From contig DLGZ01000039.1 in NCBI GenBank assembly GCA_002482965.1, positions 1-52,168 of the forward strand: 52,168 bases of DNA, read 5' to 3'. The notes under the pieces are model-generated. The model ran no database searches. It had not been told where the DNA came from and saw only the letters and a program-made list of their open reading frames with translations. The stretch comes from Verrucomicrobiaceae bacterium UBA7681. Lineage in GTDB: Bacteria > Verrucomicrobiota > Verrucomicrobiia > Verrucomicrobiales > Verrucomicrobiaceae. Positions 32,319 through 40,463 of the stretch are shown here, one piece after another. Position numbers and translations under genes: made by a program. Position 1 is the first letter of the stretch; the number at the start of each line of letters is the position of its first letter.

Positions 32319-32438
32319 CGGCACAATGGGCCGGCGCTTTTCGCGCCGAGTCTCTTTTTGTGCGAGGTTAGGAAAGCGAGAGCTGGTGATTTTACTCGCT
32401 GTTCGGGTGCGTATCGGTAACAGTTCGCCGCGTTTTTC

Positions 32439-34226
32439 ATGTCCCAAGAATCATCAGCCCAGCATCAACCGCCGTTTGACGTCCCGAGCGTCGAGGAGAT
32501 GGCTGCCTTGCTGCCGCAGTATGCGTTTGAAAAACTCGCGGCTTTCGGTGGCATGGGGGCGGTGTACCGGGGACGGCAGGTGAGCCTGGACCGGCCGGTG
32601 GCGATTAAAATTTTGCCGCCGGAATTTGGCAGGCAGGAGGACTTTGCGGATCGATTTAAATCCGAGGCGCGAGCGATGGCGAAGCTGAACCACACGCACA
32701 TCGTGGGGGTGTATGACTTTGGCATCACCACGGAGGGGCATTTGTACCTGGTGATGGAATGGGTGGAGGGGCAGACACTGCACACACTGATTCAAAACGG
32801 CAGCATTCCGGTGCGCAAAGCGGCGAGCCTGGCGATGCAGCTGTGTGATGCGCTGGCGTTTGCGCATCATCACAAAATTTTGCATCGCGACATCAAGCCG
32901 GGCAACATCATGATCAGCGAGGATGATCAGGTGAAGGTGGCTGACTTCGGGCTCGCACGGCCGATCACGGGGGAGGCTGAGGAGAATCCTTTTGGTACGC
33001 CGGACTACGCAGCGCCGGAAATTTTGGGCAAGGGCGCGGTGGACCAGCGGGCGGATATTTTTGCGGCAGGGGTGGTCTTGTACGAGATGCTGACGGGGCG
33101 TGTGCCGCAGCAGCCACGGCGTTCGGTGCAGGAGTTTGCGCCATTGTCACCGCGCTGGGATGAACTGATCGACCGGGCGACGCATGCTGATCCTGCGAAG
33201 CGCTTTCAGGACGTGGGCGAATTCCGCGCGCACATTGCGATGCTGATCAACCAGTCGGCACAGGCTGTGGGTGTGGTGGCGGTGAGTGAGGATGAGTCGA
33301 AGACCGTGGGGGCATTCAAGCCGCTGAATCTTGTGTTGATCGCGGCTGGAGTGATCGTCATCGGCATTGTTCTCAGCATGATGTTCAAAGCGGAGCCGGT
33401 GCCGGAGGTGGCGCTGACGCAAGATACTTCGACCTTGCCTCCCCAAGCTGATAAACCTGAGCAGGAGTCTGAGGAGAAGAAGGTGAAGGAGCCTGTCGTG
33501 GTGGTGCCCGTTGTGGAACCGGAGGTGAAACCACCTGAAGCTGCACCACCGGCGGAGAAGATGGTCGCTGTGGTGCCGGTTCCGGTGCCCGAGCCTGTGC
33601 CTGCTGTGGTGCCTGCTATGGTGCCACGGCCTGCGCCAGCGGAGATGGCCGTTGTTGTGCCGGTGAAACCGCCGCCGCCGGAAACGCCGCTGGAGGCGAT
33701 TTTGCGGCTGGAAGAACGTGATCCTGAACTGGCGCAGCTGGTCACTGAGTTTGGCACTGATTGGCTGGCCAATACGGAGATCGATGCTGCATCTGAAATG
33801 CAGAGCCTGGCTGACAAATACATCCCGGCGCTGCAACGGGGTCTGAGCAGCGTGGTGCTGCAGCAGCGAGATTTTGTTCTGAGCGAAATCTCCCACATTG
33901 CGAATCATGAGCCGCTGAGTGAACCGGATCTGCTGTGGCCGGAAGTGCTCAAGACGCTGCGCAAAGCGTACGACGCCCAGAGCGAGGCGATTCAAGGCCG
34001 TGCACGCATGGCCGCGCAGAAAATGCGTTCGGCACAGTGCGAGGTTGTTTTGGAGATGGCGAGTGTACGTGCCGCAGCAGGCAAGGCTGAGGCCGCGAAA
34101 CGTGCGGAGGTCGTGGCTGCGGAGCTGGCAAAGCTCAAGACGGCGCCGTCGCTGAAAGCCCTGAAACGAAATGTGGCTGGATCGATGGGTGTGGGCAGTG
34201 CGCGGGCCAGCGAGCCTGTTCGTTGA
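32439..34226 (+). CDS. Membrane-anchored Hanks-type Ser/Thr protein kinase
   Basis: 595 residues. The kinase domain (about 28-275) contains FGGMGAVYRG, VAIKILP with Lys57, HRDIKPGN with Asp151, DFGLARP with Asp169 and GTPDYAAPE. It is an RD kinase with all catalytic residues. The first Gly of the nucleotide loop is Ala in this and the next kinase. One membrane helix (about 297-316, VLIAAGVIVIGIVLSMMF) is followed by an acidic Pro/Glu/Val linker and an external helical tail (LEERDPELAQLVTEFG, AELAKLKTAPSLKALKRN). The protein would sense or act at the envelope. Tandem with a second kinase 71 bases downstream. Confidence 0.92.
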   Translation: MSQESSAQHQPPFDVPSVEEMAALLPQYAFEKLAAFGGMGAVYRGRQVSLDRPVAIKILPPEFGRQEDFADRFKSEARAMAKLNHTHIVGVYDFGITTEGHLYLVMEWVEGQTLHTLIQNGSIPVRKAASLAMQLCDALAFAHHHKILHRDIKPGNIMISEDDQVKVADFGLARPITGEAEENPFGTPDYAAPEILGKGAVDQRADIFAAGVVLYEMLTGRVPQQPRRSVQEFAPLSPRWDELIDRATHADPAKRFQDVGEFRAHIAMLINQSAQAVGVVAVSEDESKTVGAFKPLNLVLIAAGVIVIGIVLSMMFKAEPVPEVALTQDTSTLPPQADKPEQESEEKKVKEPVVVVPVVEPEVKPPEAAPPAEKMVAVVPVPVPEPVPAVVPAMVPRPAPAEMAVVVPVKPPPPETPLEAILRLEERDPELAQLVTEFGTDWLANTEIDAASEMQSLADKYIPALQRGLSSVVLQQRDFVLSEISHIANHEPLSEPDLLWPEVLKTLRKAYDAQSEAIQGRARMAAQKMRSAQCEVVLEMASVRAAAGKAEAAKRAEVVAAELAKLKTAPSLKALKRNVAGSMGVGSARASEPVR

Positions 34227-34297
34227 ACAGCCATTGCAGGATGGCACGGCTAAGGTTTTTCCTAGCGATGTGAGGGGTGGGCGGGTATCCATCCGGC

Positions 34298-35779
34298 ATG
34301 CCCGAAGAATCCACTCCCGACGAGCAGCCTACGTTTGATGTGCCGAGCCTTGAGGCGATGAACGCGTACTTGCCGCAGTTTAAGTTTGAAAAATTGGCGG
34401 CATGCGGTGGCATGGGGGCGGTGTACAAGGCTTATCAGGAGAGCCTGGACCGGCGGGTGGCGGTGAAGATTTTGCCGCCGGAGTTTGGGGCGGAGAAGGA
34501 GTTTACGGACCGGTTCAGGATTGAGGCCCGTGCGATGGCGAAGCTGAACCATACCAACATTGTGGGTGTGTATGACTTCGGCCTCACGGCCGGAGGGCAC
34601 CTGTATCTGGTGATGGAATGGATCGAAGGGCGGTCGCTGCACGATCTGATTCACAAGGGGAGTCTTTCTCTGCGGAAGGCGACGAATCTGGCGATGCAGC
34701 TGTGTGAGGCGCTGACTTTTGCGCATGAGCACCAGATCATTCATCGCGACATCAAGCCTGGCAATATCATGGTCAATGACAGCGACCATGTGAAGGTGGC
34801 GGACTTTGGACTGGCGCGACCAGTCTCCGACGAAGCGGAGCAGGAGAACCCCTTTGGTACGCCGGATTATGCCGCGCCGGAGATTCGTGGTGGCAGCGTG
34901 GTGGACCACCGGGTGGATATTTATGCCACGGGTGTGGTGCTCTATGAAATGCTGACCGGGACGATTCCGGGGGAGCCGCGGCGGTCGGTCACGGAGTTTG
35001 CCAAAATCGCAACGCGGTGGGACAGCATCATCGCCAAAGCCATAGACCCTGATCCGGAGAAGCGGTATCAGGATGCGGGTGAACTGCGTGCGCACATCAA
35101 TGTGGCGATGAAGCAGACTGCGGAGCCTGGAGAGGATCCGGGCAATGTCATGGCGGTAGATCTAGGCATAGGCATGGGAGCAGGCCCGAGAGCAGGCATG
35201 GGTACGGGTTTGGGTGCGGGCTTGCGTTTGGGTGGAGGCTCGGGTGCGGGTGCGCCGGTTGCACGTGCGCCGGGTCCACCCATTGTACGCCCAGCGGGTG
35301 CACCGGGCGTGCGCGCGCCGGCTGTGGTGGAGAAGAGGAAAGCTGGTCCGCCACAAAAGCCGGCTGTTCGAATGACGCCGCAGCAGCAACAGCTCGTGCT
35401 GGTGGTGGGAGTGGTTGCTGTTGTGTTAGTTGGTTTGCTGGCGCTGATCTGGCCCTCTTCCAAGGGCGGCACCGCAAGTGCCAGTGCCGCCGCCACGTCG
35501 GATGAAATTCATGAGGTGATGCAAAAGCTGGAGCAGAATGATGCCGAGCTGGCGAGGCTGGTGAACTCGTTTGCCCAAGACTGGGCGGCCACGGGAGCGG
35601 ATAAAGCCCCGGCCTCGCCGGTGGCTGAGAAACTGCGCAAGGCGCAGCATGCGGCGGTGGCGGCCAAGGTGAGGGACCGCATGGAGGCTGCGCGGCGTGC
35701 TGAGATTGTGGCTGCGGAGTTGGCGAAACTGAGTGGTGCGCCGTCGTTGAAGGTGCTCAAGCAGGCGGCGGAAAGATAA
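34298..35779 (+). CDS. Second membrane-anchored Hanks-type Ser/Thr protein kinase
   Basis: 493 residues. It aligns without gaps to the first kinase through residue 170 (MPEESTPDEQ against MSQESSAQHQ, then CGGMGAVYK, VAVKILP Lys57, HRDIKPGN Asp151, DFGLARP Asp169). The juxtamembrane linker is different: a Gly/Ala/Pro-rich low-complexity stretch, then QQQQ and the membrane helix LVLVVGVVAVVLVGLLALIW. The external tail repeats that of kinase 1 (LEQNDAELARLVNSFAQDW, EIVAAELAKLSGAPSLKVLKQ). The ATG at 34298 is selected because it matches the start of kinase 1; an in-frame start at 34277 is possible. A strong hairpin terminator follows. Confidence 0.92.
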   Translation: MPEESTPDEQPTFDVPSLEAMNAYLPQFKFEKLAACGGMGAVYKAYQESLDRRVAVKILPPEFGAEKEFTDRFRIEARAMAKLNHTNIVGVYDFGLTAGGHLYLVMEWIEGRSLHDLIHKGSLSLRKATNLAMQLCEALTFAHEHQIIHRDIKPGNIMVNDSDHVKVADFGLARPVSDEAEQENPFGTPDYAAPEIRGGSVVDHRVDIYATGVVLYEMLTGTIPGEPRRSVTEFAKIATRWDSIIAKAIDPDPEKRYQDAGELRAHINVAMKQTAEPGEDPGNVMAVDLGIGMGAGPRAGMGTGLGAGLRLGGGSGAGAPVARAPGPPIVRPAGAPGVRAPAVVEKRKAGPPQKPAVRMTPQQQQLVLVVGVVAVVLVGLLALIWPSSKGGTASASAAATSDEIHEVMQKLEQNDAELARLVNSFAQDWAATGADKAPASPVAEKLRKAQHAAVAAKVRDRMEAARRAEIVAAELAKLSGAPSLKVLKQAAER

Positions 35780-35783
35780 AAAA

Positions 35784-35809
35784 GCCGCCACCCGTTTCCA
35801 GGTGGCGGC
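35784..35809. terminator. Bidirectional intrinsic terminator
   Basis: GCCGCCACC (35784-35792) and GGTGGCGGC (35801-35809) pair perfectly with an eight-base loop. An A-run lies to the left and TGGTTTT to the right, so it can end both the kinase transcript and the Cys-rich gene transcript arriving from the other side. Confidence 0.8.
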
Positions 35810-35826
35810 GTGGTTTTGAGCGGGGG

Positions 35827-35991
35827 TTATTCGGCTTTGCAGCAGTCTTTGCCACAGGCCTTGCCCTTGTCTTTGCAGCAGGCGGCGCAGTTGTCCTTGC
35901 AGCACTTTTCACAGGCCTTGCCGGCGGCAAGAGCGGTGCTGGAGAGGGTGGCGACGGAGGCTGCGGCGATGAGCATGAGGATGGTTTTCAT
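35827..35991 (-). CDS. Small exported cysteine-rich (metal-binding-like) peptide
   Basis: 54 residues. The signal peptide MKTILMLIAAASVATLSSTA is followed by about 30 residues with nine Cys in CxxCC, CxxCC, CGxDCC arrangements (CEKCC, CAACC, CGKDCC) separated by Lys and Asp. The spacing is metallothionein-like and suggests a periplasmic copper or zinc buffer; this is inference. The ATG at 35991 is selected for the signal peptide. A second Cys-rich exported protein lies 210 bases upstream on the same strand. Confidence 0.75.
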   Translation of the reverse strand: MKTILMLIAAASVATLSSTALAAGKACEKCCKDNCAACCKDKGKACGKDCCKAE

Positions 35992-36200
35992 AGTATTGGA
36001 TGTGTTGTGTTTTGAAGTGCCTGCTTGAAGTGCGGCATGCAGCGCAGGCGTGCGCATGCCGGTGTGCCATGGAGTGGCGTTTGAACTGGCGGTGAGGCCA
36101 GACGACCGGGCAGCCGGTCTAAGTGGCGGCGCCATTGGCGGCCGCATGGATTCGAGTCATTGCCCGGAGCGTCTGGCTTCCAGACGCGTGGCGCGTGGCT

Positions 36201-36581
36201 TCAAATCAAGAGGGCGCAATGCCGCGTGTAGAGCGGCGGAGCGTGCAAGGGCGGCCCGTGGTCGTGACGGGGCGCGTGATTCGCGAAAGCCGCTGGGGAG
36301 AGGCTGGGAAGCGAAAGGGTGGACCAAGCGGGTTCTGCCAGCAGCTTCAGGGCGGGTGCTGGGGCGTTGACGAAGGTGGCGGCGAGATCGCGTGCGGTTT
36401 CGTGTTTGGCGCAGGGGCAGTTTGGTTCCTGAGAATGAGCAGGCGTCTGATCAGAGGCGGTATGCTGTTTGAGTGCGCAGCAACTGGCAGTCTCTTCCTG
36501 CTGGGGAGCCACGATGCAGCACCAGCACATCGGCAGGCCGATGCAGAGGGTGAGGATCAGGGCTGTGAGGCGGGAAAGCAT
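36201..36581 (-). CDS. Small exported Cys/His-containing protein of unknown function
   Basis: 126 residues, not matched to a family with confidence. The start MLSRLTALILTLCIGLP is a signal peptide or membrane anchor. The next 40 residues hold pairs of Cys (MCWCC, SCCALKQH, CPCAKHE), then a Leu/Pro-rich helix and a His-rich end (NHAPRHDHGPPLH). Cys and His clusters plus the adjacent Cys-rich peptide point to metal handling, possibly copper; the assignment is inference. Starts at 36581. Confidence 0.55.
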   Translation of the reverse strand: MLSRLTALILTLCIGLPMCWCCIVAPQQEETASCCALKQHTASDQTPAHSQEPNCPCAKHETARDLAATFVNAPAPALKLLAEPAWSTLSLPSLSPAAFANHAPRHDHGPPLHAPPLYTRHCALLI

Positions 36582-36764
36582 ATGAAAGGTCTGATGCTAG
36601 TACGTTAACTTTTATTCAAAGGTTGCAAGCAACTACTGTGCCGCCAGAACCGGGAGGAAGAGGAGGATGGCAAGGCATCTTGAGTGGGACTGATGGTGTC
36701 AGGGGATGAGTTTGGTAGAGGTGGGCTTCGGCGGGGACGTAGAATCGAGGACGAGTTCGAGTAG

Positions 36765-36788
36765 GAGGACGAGGACGAGGACGAGGAC
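36765..36788. repeat. Hexanucleotide tandem repeat (GAGGAC)4
   Basis: Four exact head-to-tail copies of GAGGAC between the terminator of the Gfo/Idh gene and the Cys-rich gene. No reading frame of interest uses it. Confidence 0.8.
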
Positions 36789-36801
36789 GAATGAGGAACC
36801 G

Positions 36802-36840
36802 AAAAAAACGCCGCGCGGTTTCCCGGGCGGCGTTTTGTTT
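36802..36840 (-). terminator. Intrinsic terminator of the Gfo/Idh gene
   Basis: AAAACGCCGC (36805-36814) pairs with GCGGCGTTTT (36827-36836) and on the minus strand the stem is followed by a run of T. It starts 24 bases downstream of the stop at 36861. Confidence 0.85.
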
Positions 36841-36860
36841 TGTGACTGATGCTTGAGCTT

Positions 36861-38018
36861 TTAGCGGAAGCTTTTGGCGAAGTCGTCGGAGGTGGCTTTG
36901 GCGACGACTTTGGTTTTTTGGAAGGTGGATTGTTCGCCTTTTTCCTTGAGGATGGTTTCGTAGTCGGCGGAGGACATGGGGAGTTCGATGGTTTTGTCCT
37001 GCCAGGTGGAGAGGAGGATGGCGTTGGCGAGTTCGACGCTGTGAAGGCCTTCGGCGGCGGGGGAGAGGAGTTTCTCGCCTTTGAGGATGGCGTTGGTGAA
37101 GTTTTGGAGGATCTCGATGTGCTGGCCACCGGCTTGATCGACGTGGATGTCCATGTGCCAGCTTTCGGGCATGGCGAAGGCGGCTTCGGCTTCCATGCAG
37201 AATTTGCTCATGGGCTGGCGGTTGCGCTGGAAGTGGATGCGGGTGCCGTCGGTGACGGTGAGGCGGCCCTGTTCGGCGGAGATTTCGAGCTTGTTGATGC
37301 CGGGGGCTTCGCCGGTGCTGGTGACGAAGGTGGCGGTGGTGCCGTTGTCATACTGCATGACGGCGGTGACATCGTCTTCGACTTCGATTTCATGGAAACG
37401 GCCGAACTGGCAGAAGCCGCGCACTTTTTGTGGCATGCCGAAGAGCCACTGGAAGAGGTCGAGATTGTGGGGGCACTGATTCATGAGGACGCCGCCGCCT
37501 TCGCCTTTCCAGGTGCCGCGCCAGCCGCCGGTGGCGTAGTAGTAGTTGGTGCGGAACCAGTTGGTGACTTCCCAGTGCACGCGGCGGACGGCGCCGATTT
37601 CGCCGCTGTCGATGAGGTCTTTGACCTTCTTGAAGCAGGCGTTGGTGCGCATGTTGAACATGGCGGCGAAGATTTTATTCTTGTCGGTATGGGCGGCGAT
37701 GAGGCGCTCGCAGTCGGCTTTGTGGACGGAGATGGGCTTTTCCACGAGGACGTGGAGGCCAGCCTGGAGGGCGGCGATGCCGATGGTGGTGTGGCTGAAG
37801 TGAGGGGTGCAGATGAGAATGGCGTCGATGTGACCGCTGCGCATCATGAGGTTGACATCGGTGAAGGCTTTTTCGCCTTCGATGAGGTTCGGCAGGGTGC
37901 CGACGCTCTCGCACAGGGCGGTGACGCGCAGGCCGGGAATCTTGCCTGCGCGAATGTTTGCAAGGTGTGCCTTGCCCATGTTTCCAAGTCCAACGATGCC
38001 AATTCTGACGGTATCCAT
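36861..38018 (-). CDS. Gfo/Idh/MocA family oxidoreductase (cytoplasmic)
   Basis: 385 residues without a signal peptide. The Rossmann motif is VRIGIVGLGNMGKAHL; the family core is HVLVEKPISVHKADCE and the C-terminal domain reads WRGTWKGEGGGVLMNQCPHNLDL. The MNQCPHNLD stretch carries the catalytic His region of sugar-oxidising relatives. These enzymes oxidise or reduce inositols, glucosides or amino sugars with NAD(P). It starts at 38018, divergent from the next gene by 81 bases. Confidence 0.9.
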   Translation of the reverse strand: MDTVRIGIVGLGNMGKAHLANIRAGKIPGLRVTALCESVGTLPNLIEGEKAFTDVNLMMRSGHIDAILICTPHFSHTTIGIAALQAGLHVLVEKPISVHKADCERLIAAHTDKNKIFAAMFNMRTNACFKKVKDLIDSGEIGAVRRVHWEVTNWFRTNYYYATGGWRGTWKGEGGGVLMNQCPHNLDLFQWLFGMPQKVRGFCQFGRFHEIEVEDDVTAVMQYDNGTTATFVTSTGEAPGINKLEISAEQGRLTVTDGTRIHFQRNRQPMSKFCMEAEAAFAMPESWHMDIHVDQAGGQHIEILQNFTNAILKGEKLLSPAAEGLHSVELANAILLSTWQDKTIELPMSSADYETILKEKGEQSTFQKTKVVAKATSDDFAKSFR

Positions 38019-38099
38019 GGTACGAAACTAGCGGGGCAGGCGGGACGGTCAAGCGACTCAACAGTTGCGCTTTCCCTCCCCTGCCTGCATTTTACATGC

Positions 38100-39185
38100 A
38101 TGCGCTCCCCCCGCCGTCTCCGAGACCTGCTCATCCCAGCCATGGGATGTCTGGCGGCGCTGGTCAGCACCACTCTCATGGCAGACGACCTCCGCATTGG
38201 CATCATTGGCCTCGATACTTCGCATTCGGAGCAGTTCACGCTGCGGCTGAACGATCCCGCGAATCCCAACCATATTCCCGGAGCGCGGGTGGTGGTGGCC
38301 TTTCCCGGGGGGAGTCCTGACATTGAAGAGAGCAAGGCGCGCATCGACGGTTTCACCGCGACGGTGCGGGACAAGTTTGGAGTGCGCATCGTCGAGAGTG
38401 TGGAGGAGGCCTGCAAAGATGTGGATGCGGTGCTGCTGCTGAGCCTGGAAGGCCGGCCGCGCCTGGAGCAGATGAGAAAGATCATTGCCGCTGGGAAACC
38501 GGTCTTCATGGACAAGCCGGTGGCGGCATCTCTCAAGGATGTGGTGGAAATTTACAAGCTGGCTGTGTCGGCGCAGGTTCCTGTGTTCAGCGCCTCTGCG
38601 GTGCGCTGGTATCCTGGTGTGCTGGAAGTCGCCAATGCTGAGCCGACTCCGGCGCGGAGTGTCATTTCCTACGGTCCGGCGCATGTGCTGCCATTTCACC
38701 CCGACTTGTTTTTTTATGGCATTCACCCGACGGAGGCGCTCTTTACCGTGATGGGGTCAGGCTGTGTTTCCGTCATCCGCACCACGACGACGTCCGAATC
38801 CATCGTCACGGGGCTGTGGTCTGAGGGGCGCACGGGCACGCTGCTGGCCATTCATGAAGGCGCGATGAGCTACAAGTTGATCCGTTTTGGTGACAAGCAG
38901 ATCACGGAGCAGAAGTCGGAGGGGGATTACACGCCGATGCTGCGTGAGATCGTCAAATTTTTCCAGACGAAGCAGGCACCGGTGTCGCCGAAGCAGACGC
39001 TGGAGATTTACGCCTTCATGGCAGCGGCCGAGGAGAGCAAGCACCGCGATGGGGTGAGAGTCACGCTGCGTGAGGTGATGGTGAAAGCGGGTGCGCCTGA
39101 GGCGTGGCTGCCGGAGGATGGGAAGGCGAAACCGGAGGTGCCGAAATCGGTGCCGAAGGGGCTGCCGAAGCCGGGGGCTTCGTGA
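38100..39185 (+). CDS. Exported Gfo/Idh-like oxidoreductase
   Basis: 361 residues. An N-terminal signal (RRLRDLLIPAMGCLAALVSTTLMA) precedes LRIGIIGLDTSHSEQFTLRLND, an NAD-fold start of the GLDTSH subgroup, then DAVLLLSLEGRPRLEQM and PVFMDKPVAASLKD, where Lys replaces the usual EKP Glu-Lys. WYPGVLEVAN and FYGIHPTEALF follow. The Pro/Lys-rich tail is low complexity. It starts at the ATG 38100 (another at 38096 is out of frame); the same frame is open for 1.2 kb upstream, but that part lies opposite the Gfo/Idh gene and is spurious. Substrate unknown. Confidence 0.8.
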   Translation: MRSPRRLRDLLIPAMGCLAALVSTTLMADDLRIGIIGLDTSHSEQFTLRLNDPANPNHIPGARVVVAFPGGSPDIEESKARIDGFTATVRDKFGVRIVESVEEACKDVDAVLLLSLEGRPRLEQMRKIIAAGKPVFMDKPVAASLKDVVEIYKLAVSAQVPVFSASAVRWYPGVLEVANAEPTPARSVISYGPAHVLPFHPDLFFYGIHPTEALFTVMGSGCVSVIRTTTTSESIVTGLWSEGRTGTLLAIHEGAMSYKLIRFGDKQITEQKSEGDYTPMLREIVKFFQTKQAPVSPKQTLEIYAFMAAAEESKHRDGVRVTLREVMVKAGAPEAWLPEDGKAKPEVPKSVPKGLPKPGAS

Positions 39186-39246
39186 GATTTGGTCCGTGGG
39201 AGTGGCGTCTCATTTGAAGGACCGAAAGGACAAAAGGGACGGAAAT

Positions 39247-39273
39247 GACCGAATGGACCGAATGGACCGAATG
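39247..39273. repeat. Nine-base tandem repeat (GACCGAATG)3
   Basis: Three exact head-to-tail copies between the oxidoreductase and YicC genes, in a tract rich in GGAC and GGAA. A related GGACGGAAA tract lies upstream of parB at about 40321-40341. Intergenic; no reading frame. Confidence 0.7.
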
Positions 39274-39343
39274 GACGGAGAGGATACGCTACTCCATGAC
39301 GACGTGATGTTTTGGTGATGTCCATGCGCCATCCTTGAAACCC

Positions 39344-40219
39344 TCACTCGGCGTTCTGGACTTGCTCGCGGATTTTTTCGAGTTCGGTTTTGGCGGTGAC
39401 GACGTGGTGGGCGATTTCGGCGTTGTTGCACTTGGAGCCCATGGTGTTGAACTCGCGGAAGAATTCTTGGAGGAGGAAATCCAGGCTGCGGCCGGCGGGG
39501 GTGCTGCTGGCGAGGTAGGAGCGGAACTGCTGCACGTGGCTGGCGGCGCGGGTGAGTTCTTCGGAGATGTCGGTACGGTCCGCGAAGAGGGCGATTTCTT
39601 TGACGAGGCGTTCGTCATCCAAAGGGAGGGGGAGGCCGGCGTCTTCGAGGCGCTGGCGCAGGACTTTGCGCTGGTGCTCGGGTACGGTGGCGGCTTTGGC
39701 GCGGATGGATTCGAGCAGGGATTCGATGGCGGCGAGCCGTGATTCGATGTCGCTGCGGAGGCTGGCGCCTTCCGTGCTGCGCATGGTGTTCAATTGCTTC
39801 AGGGCACCGGCCAGCGCCTCCTGGATGGAGGGCCAGGCGTCTTCGGTGATGGTCTCTGTCTGTGCCTGGGTGATGACGCCGGGCATGCGGGTGATGTCGG
39901 TGAGGGAGATGTCCGAGGGGATGTTGAGCTTTAGCGCCAGGGCGCTCATGGCTTGAAAATATTGCTCAGCCAGGACTTGATCGATGTGGATGGCGTCGGT
40001 GGCTGCTGCTGCGGATTCCTTGCGGACGGCGACGTTGACACGGCCCCGTGAAACGGCGGCGGAAACCTCGGTGCGGACGGCGTTTTCCAGTTCGGAAAGT
40101 TCGCGGGGGAGATTGACCGCGACTTCGAGCTGCTTGCGGTTCACGGAGCTGCATTCCACGCTCCACGTCACGCCGGAGCGCTGTGCTTCACCCCGGCCAA
40201 ATCCTGTCATGCTTTTCAT
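39344..40219 (-). CDS. yicC: YicC-family protein
   Basis: 291 residues from the ATG at 40219 (another in-frame ATG is two codons earlier). The hallmark start is MKSMTGFGRGEA and the end is GSKCNNAEIAHHVVTAKTELEKIREQVQNAE; the middle shows SVNRKQLEVAVNLPREL and EEFFREFNT in the DUF1732 part, before GSK. YicC proteins are endoribonucleases that affect stability of small RNAs in enterobacteria; here that is by homology only. Intergenic to parB on the right is 244 bases and contains a GGACGGAAA repeat tract. Confidence 0.9.
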   Translation of the reverse strand: MKSMTGFGRGEAQRSGVTWSVECSSVNRKQLEVAVNLPRELSELENAVRTEVSAAVSRGRVNVAVRKESAAAATDAIHIDQVLAEQYFQAMSALALKLNIPSDISLTDITRMPGVITQAQTETITEDAWPSIQEALAGALKQLNTMRSTEGASLRSDIESRLAAIESLLESIRAKAATVPEHQRKVLRQRLEDAGLPLPLDDERLVKEIALFADRTDISEELTRAASHVQQFRSYLASSTPAGRSLDFLLQEFFREFNTMGSKCNNAEIAHHVVTAKTELEKIREQVQNAE

Positions 40220-40463
40220 AGCCATCAGATGGAGCGAGATTTGACTTTGGTAAAGCTTTGGATGCGGTGGCTGCCGGGGGGGATGCATGAAGCGGGCAAC
40301 GAGAGCGGCGTGTCCTCACCGAAGGACGGAAAGGACGGAAAGGATACCGTCTTCCATGATGGCTGGAGGTTTTACTGTGGTTCGTGGGTAAACCCTGGCG
40401 GCTGCACATTCGGCGCGATTCCAATTTGCATCCCCCCGGGTGCTCCCTAGTCTCGCCCTCCCT

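Noticed and set aside
36765..36788. CRISPR-like or other array at the GAGGAC tract
   Set aside because: The units are six bases with no spacers, so it is a simple tandem repeat.
36849..38099. Upstream half of a 778-residue frame joined to the exported Gfo/Idh-like gene
   Set aside because: It lies exactly opposite the Gfo/Idh gene on the minus strand, is Gly/Val/Asp-rich as high-GC antisense frames are, and the downstream ATG at 38100 begins a proper signal peptide.
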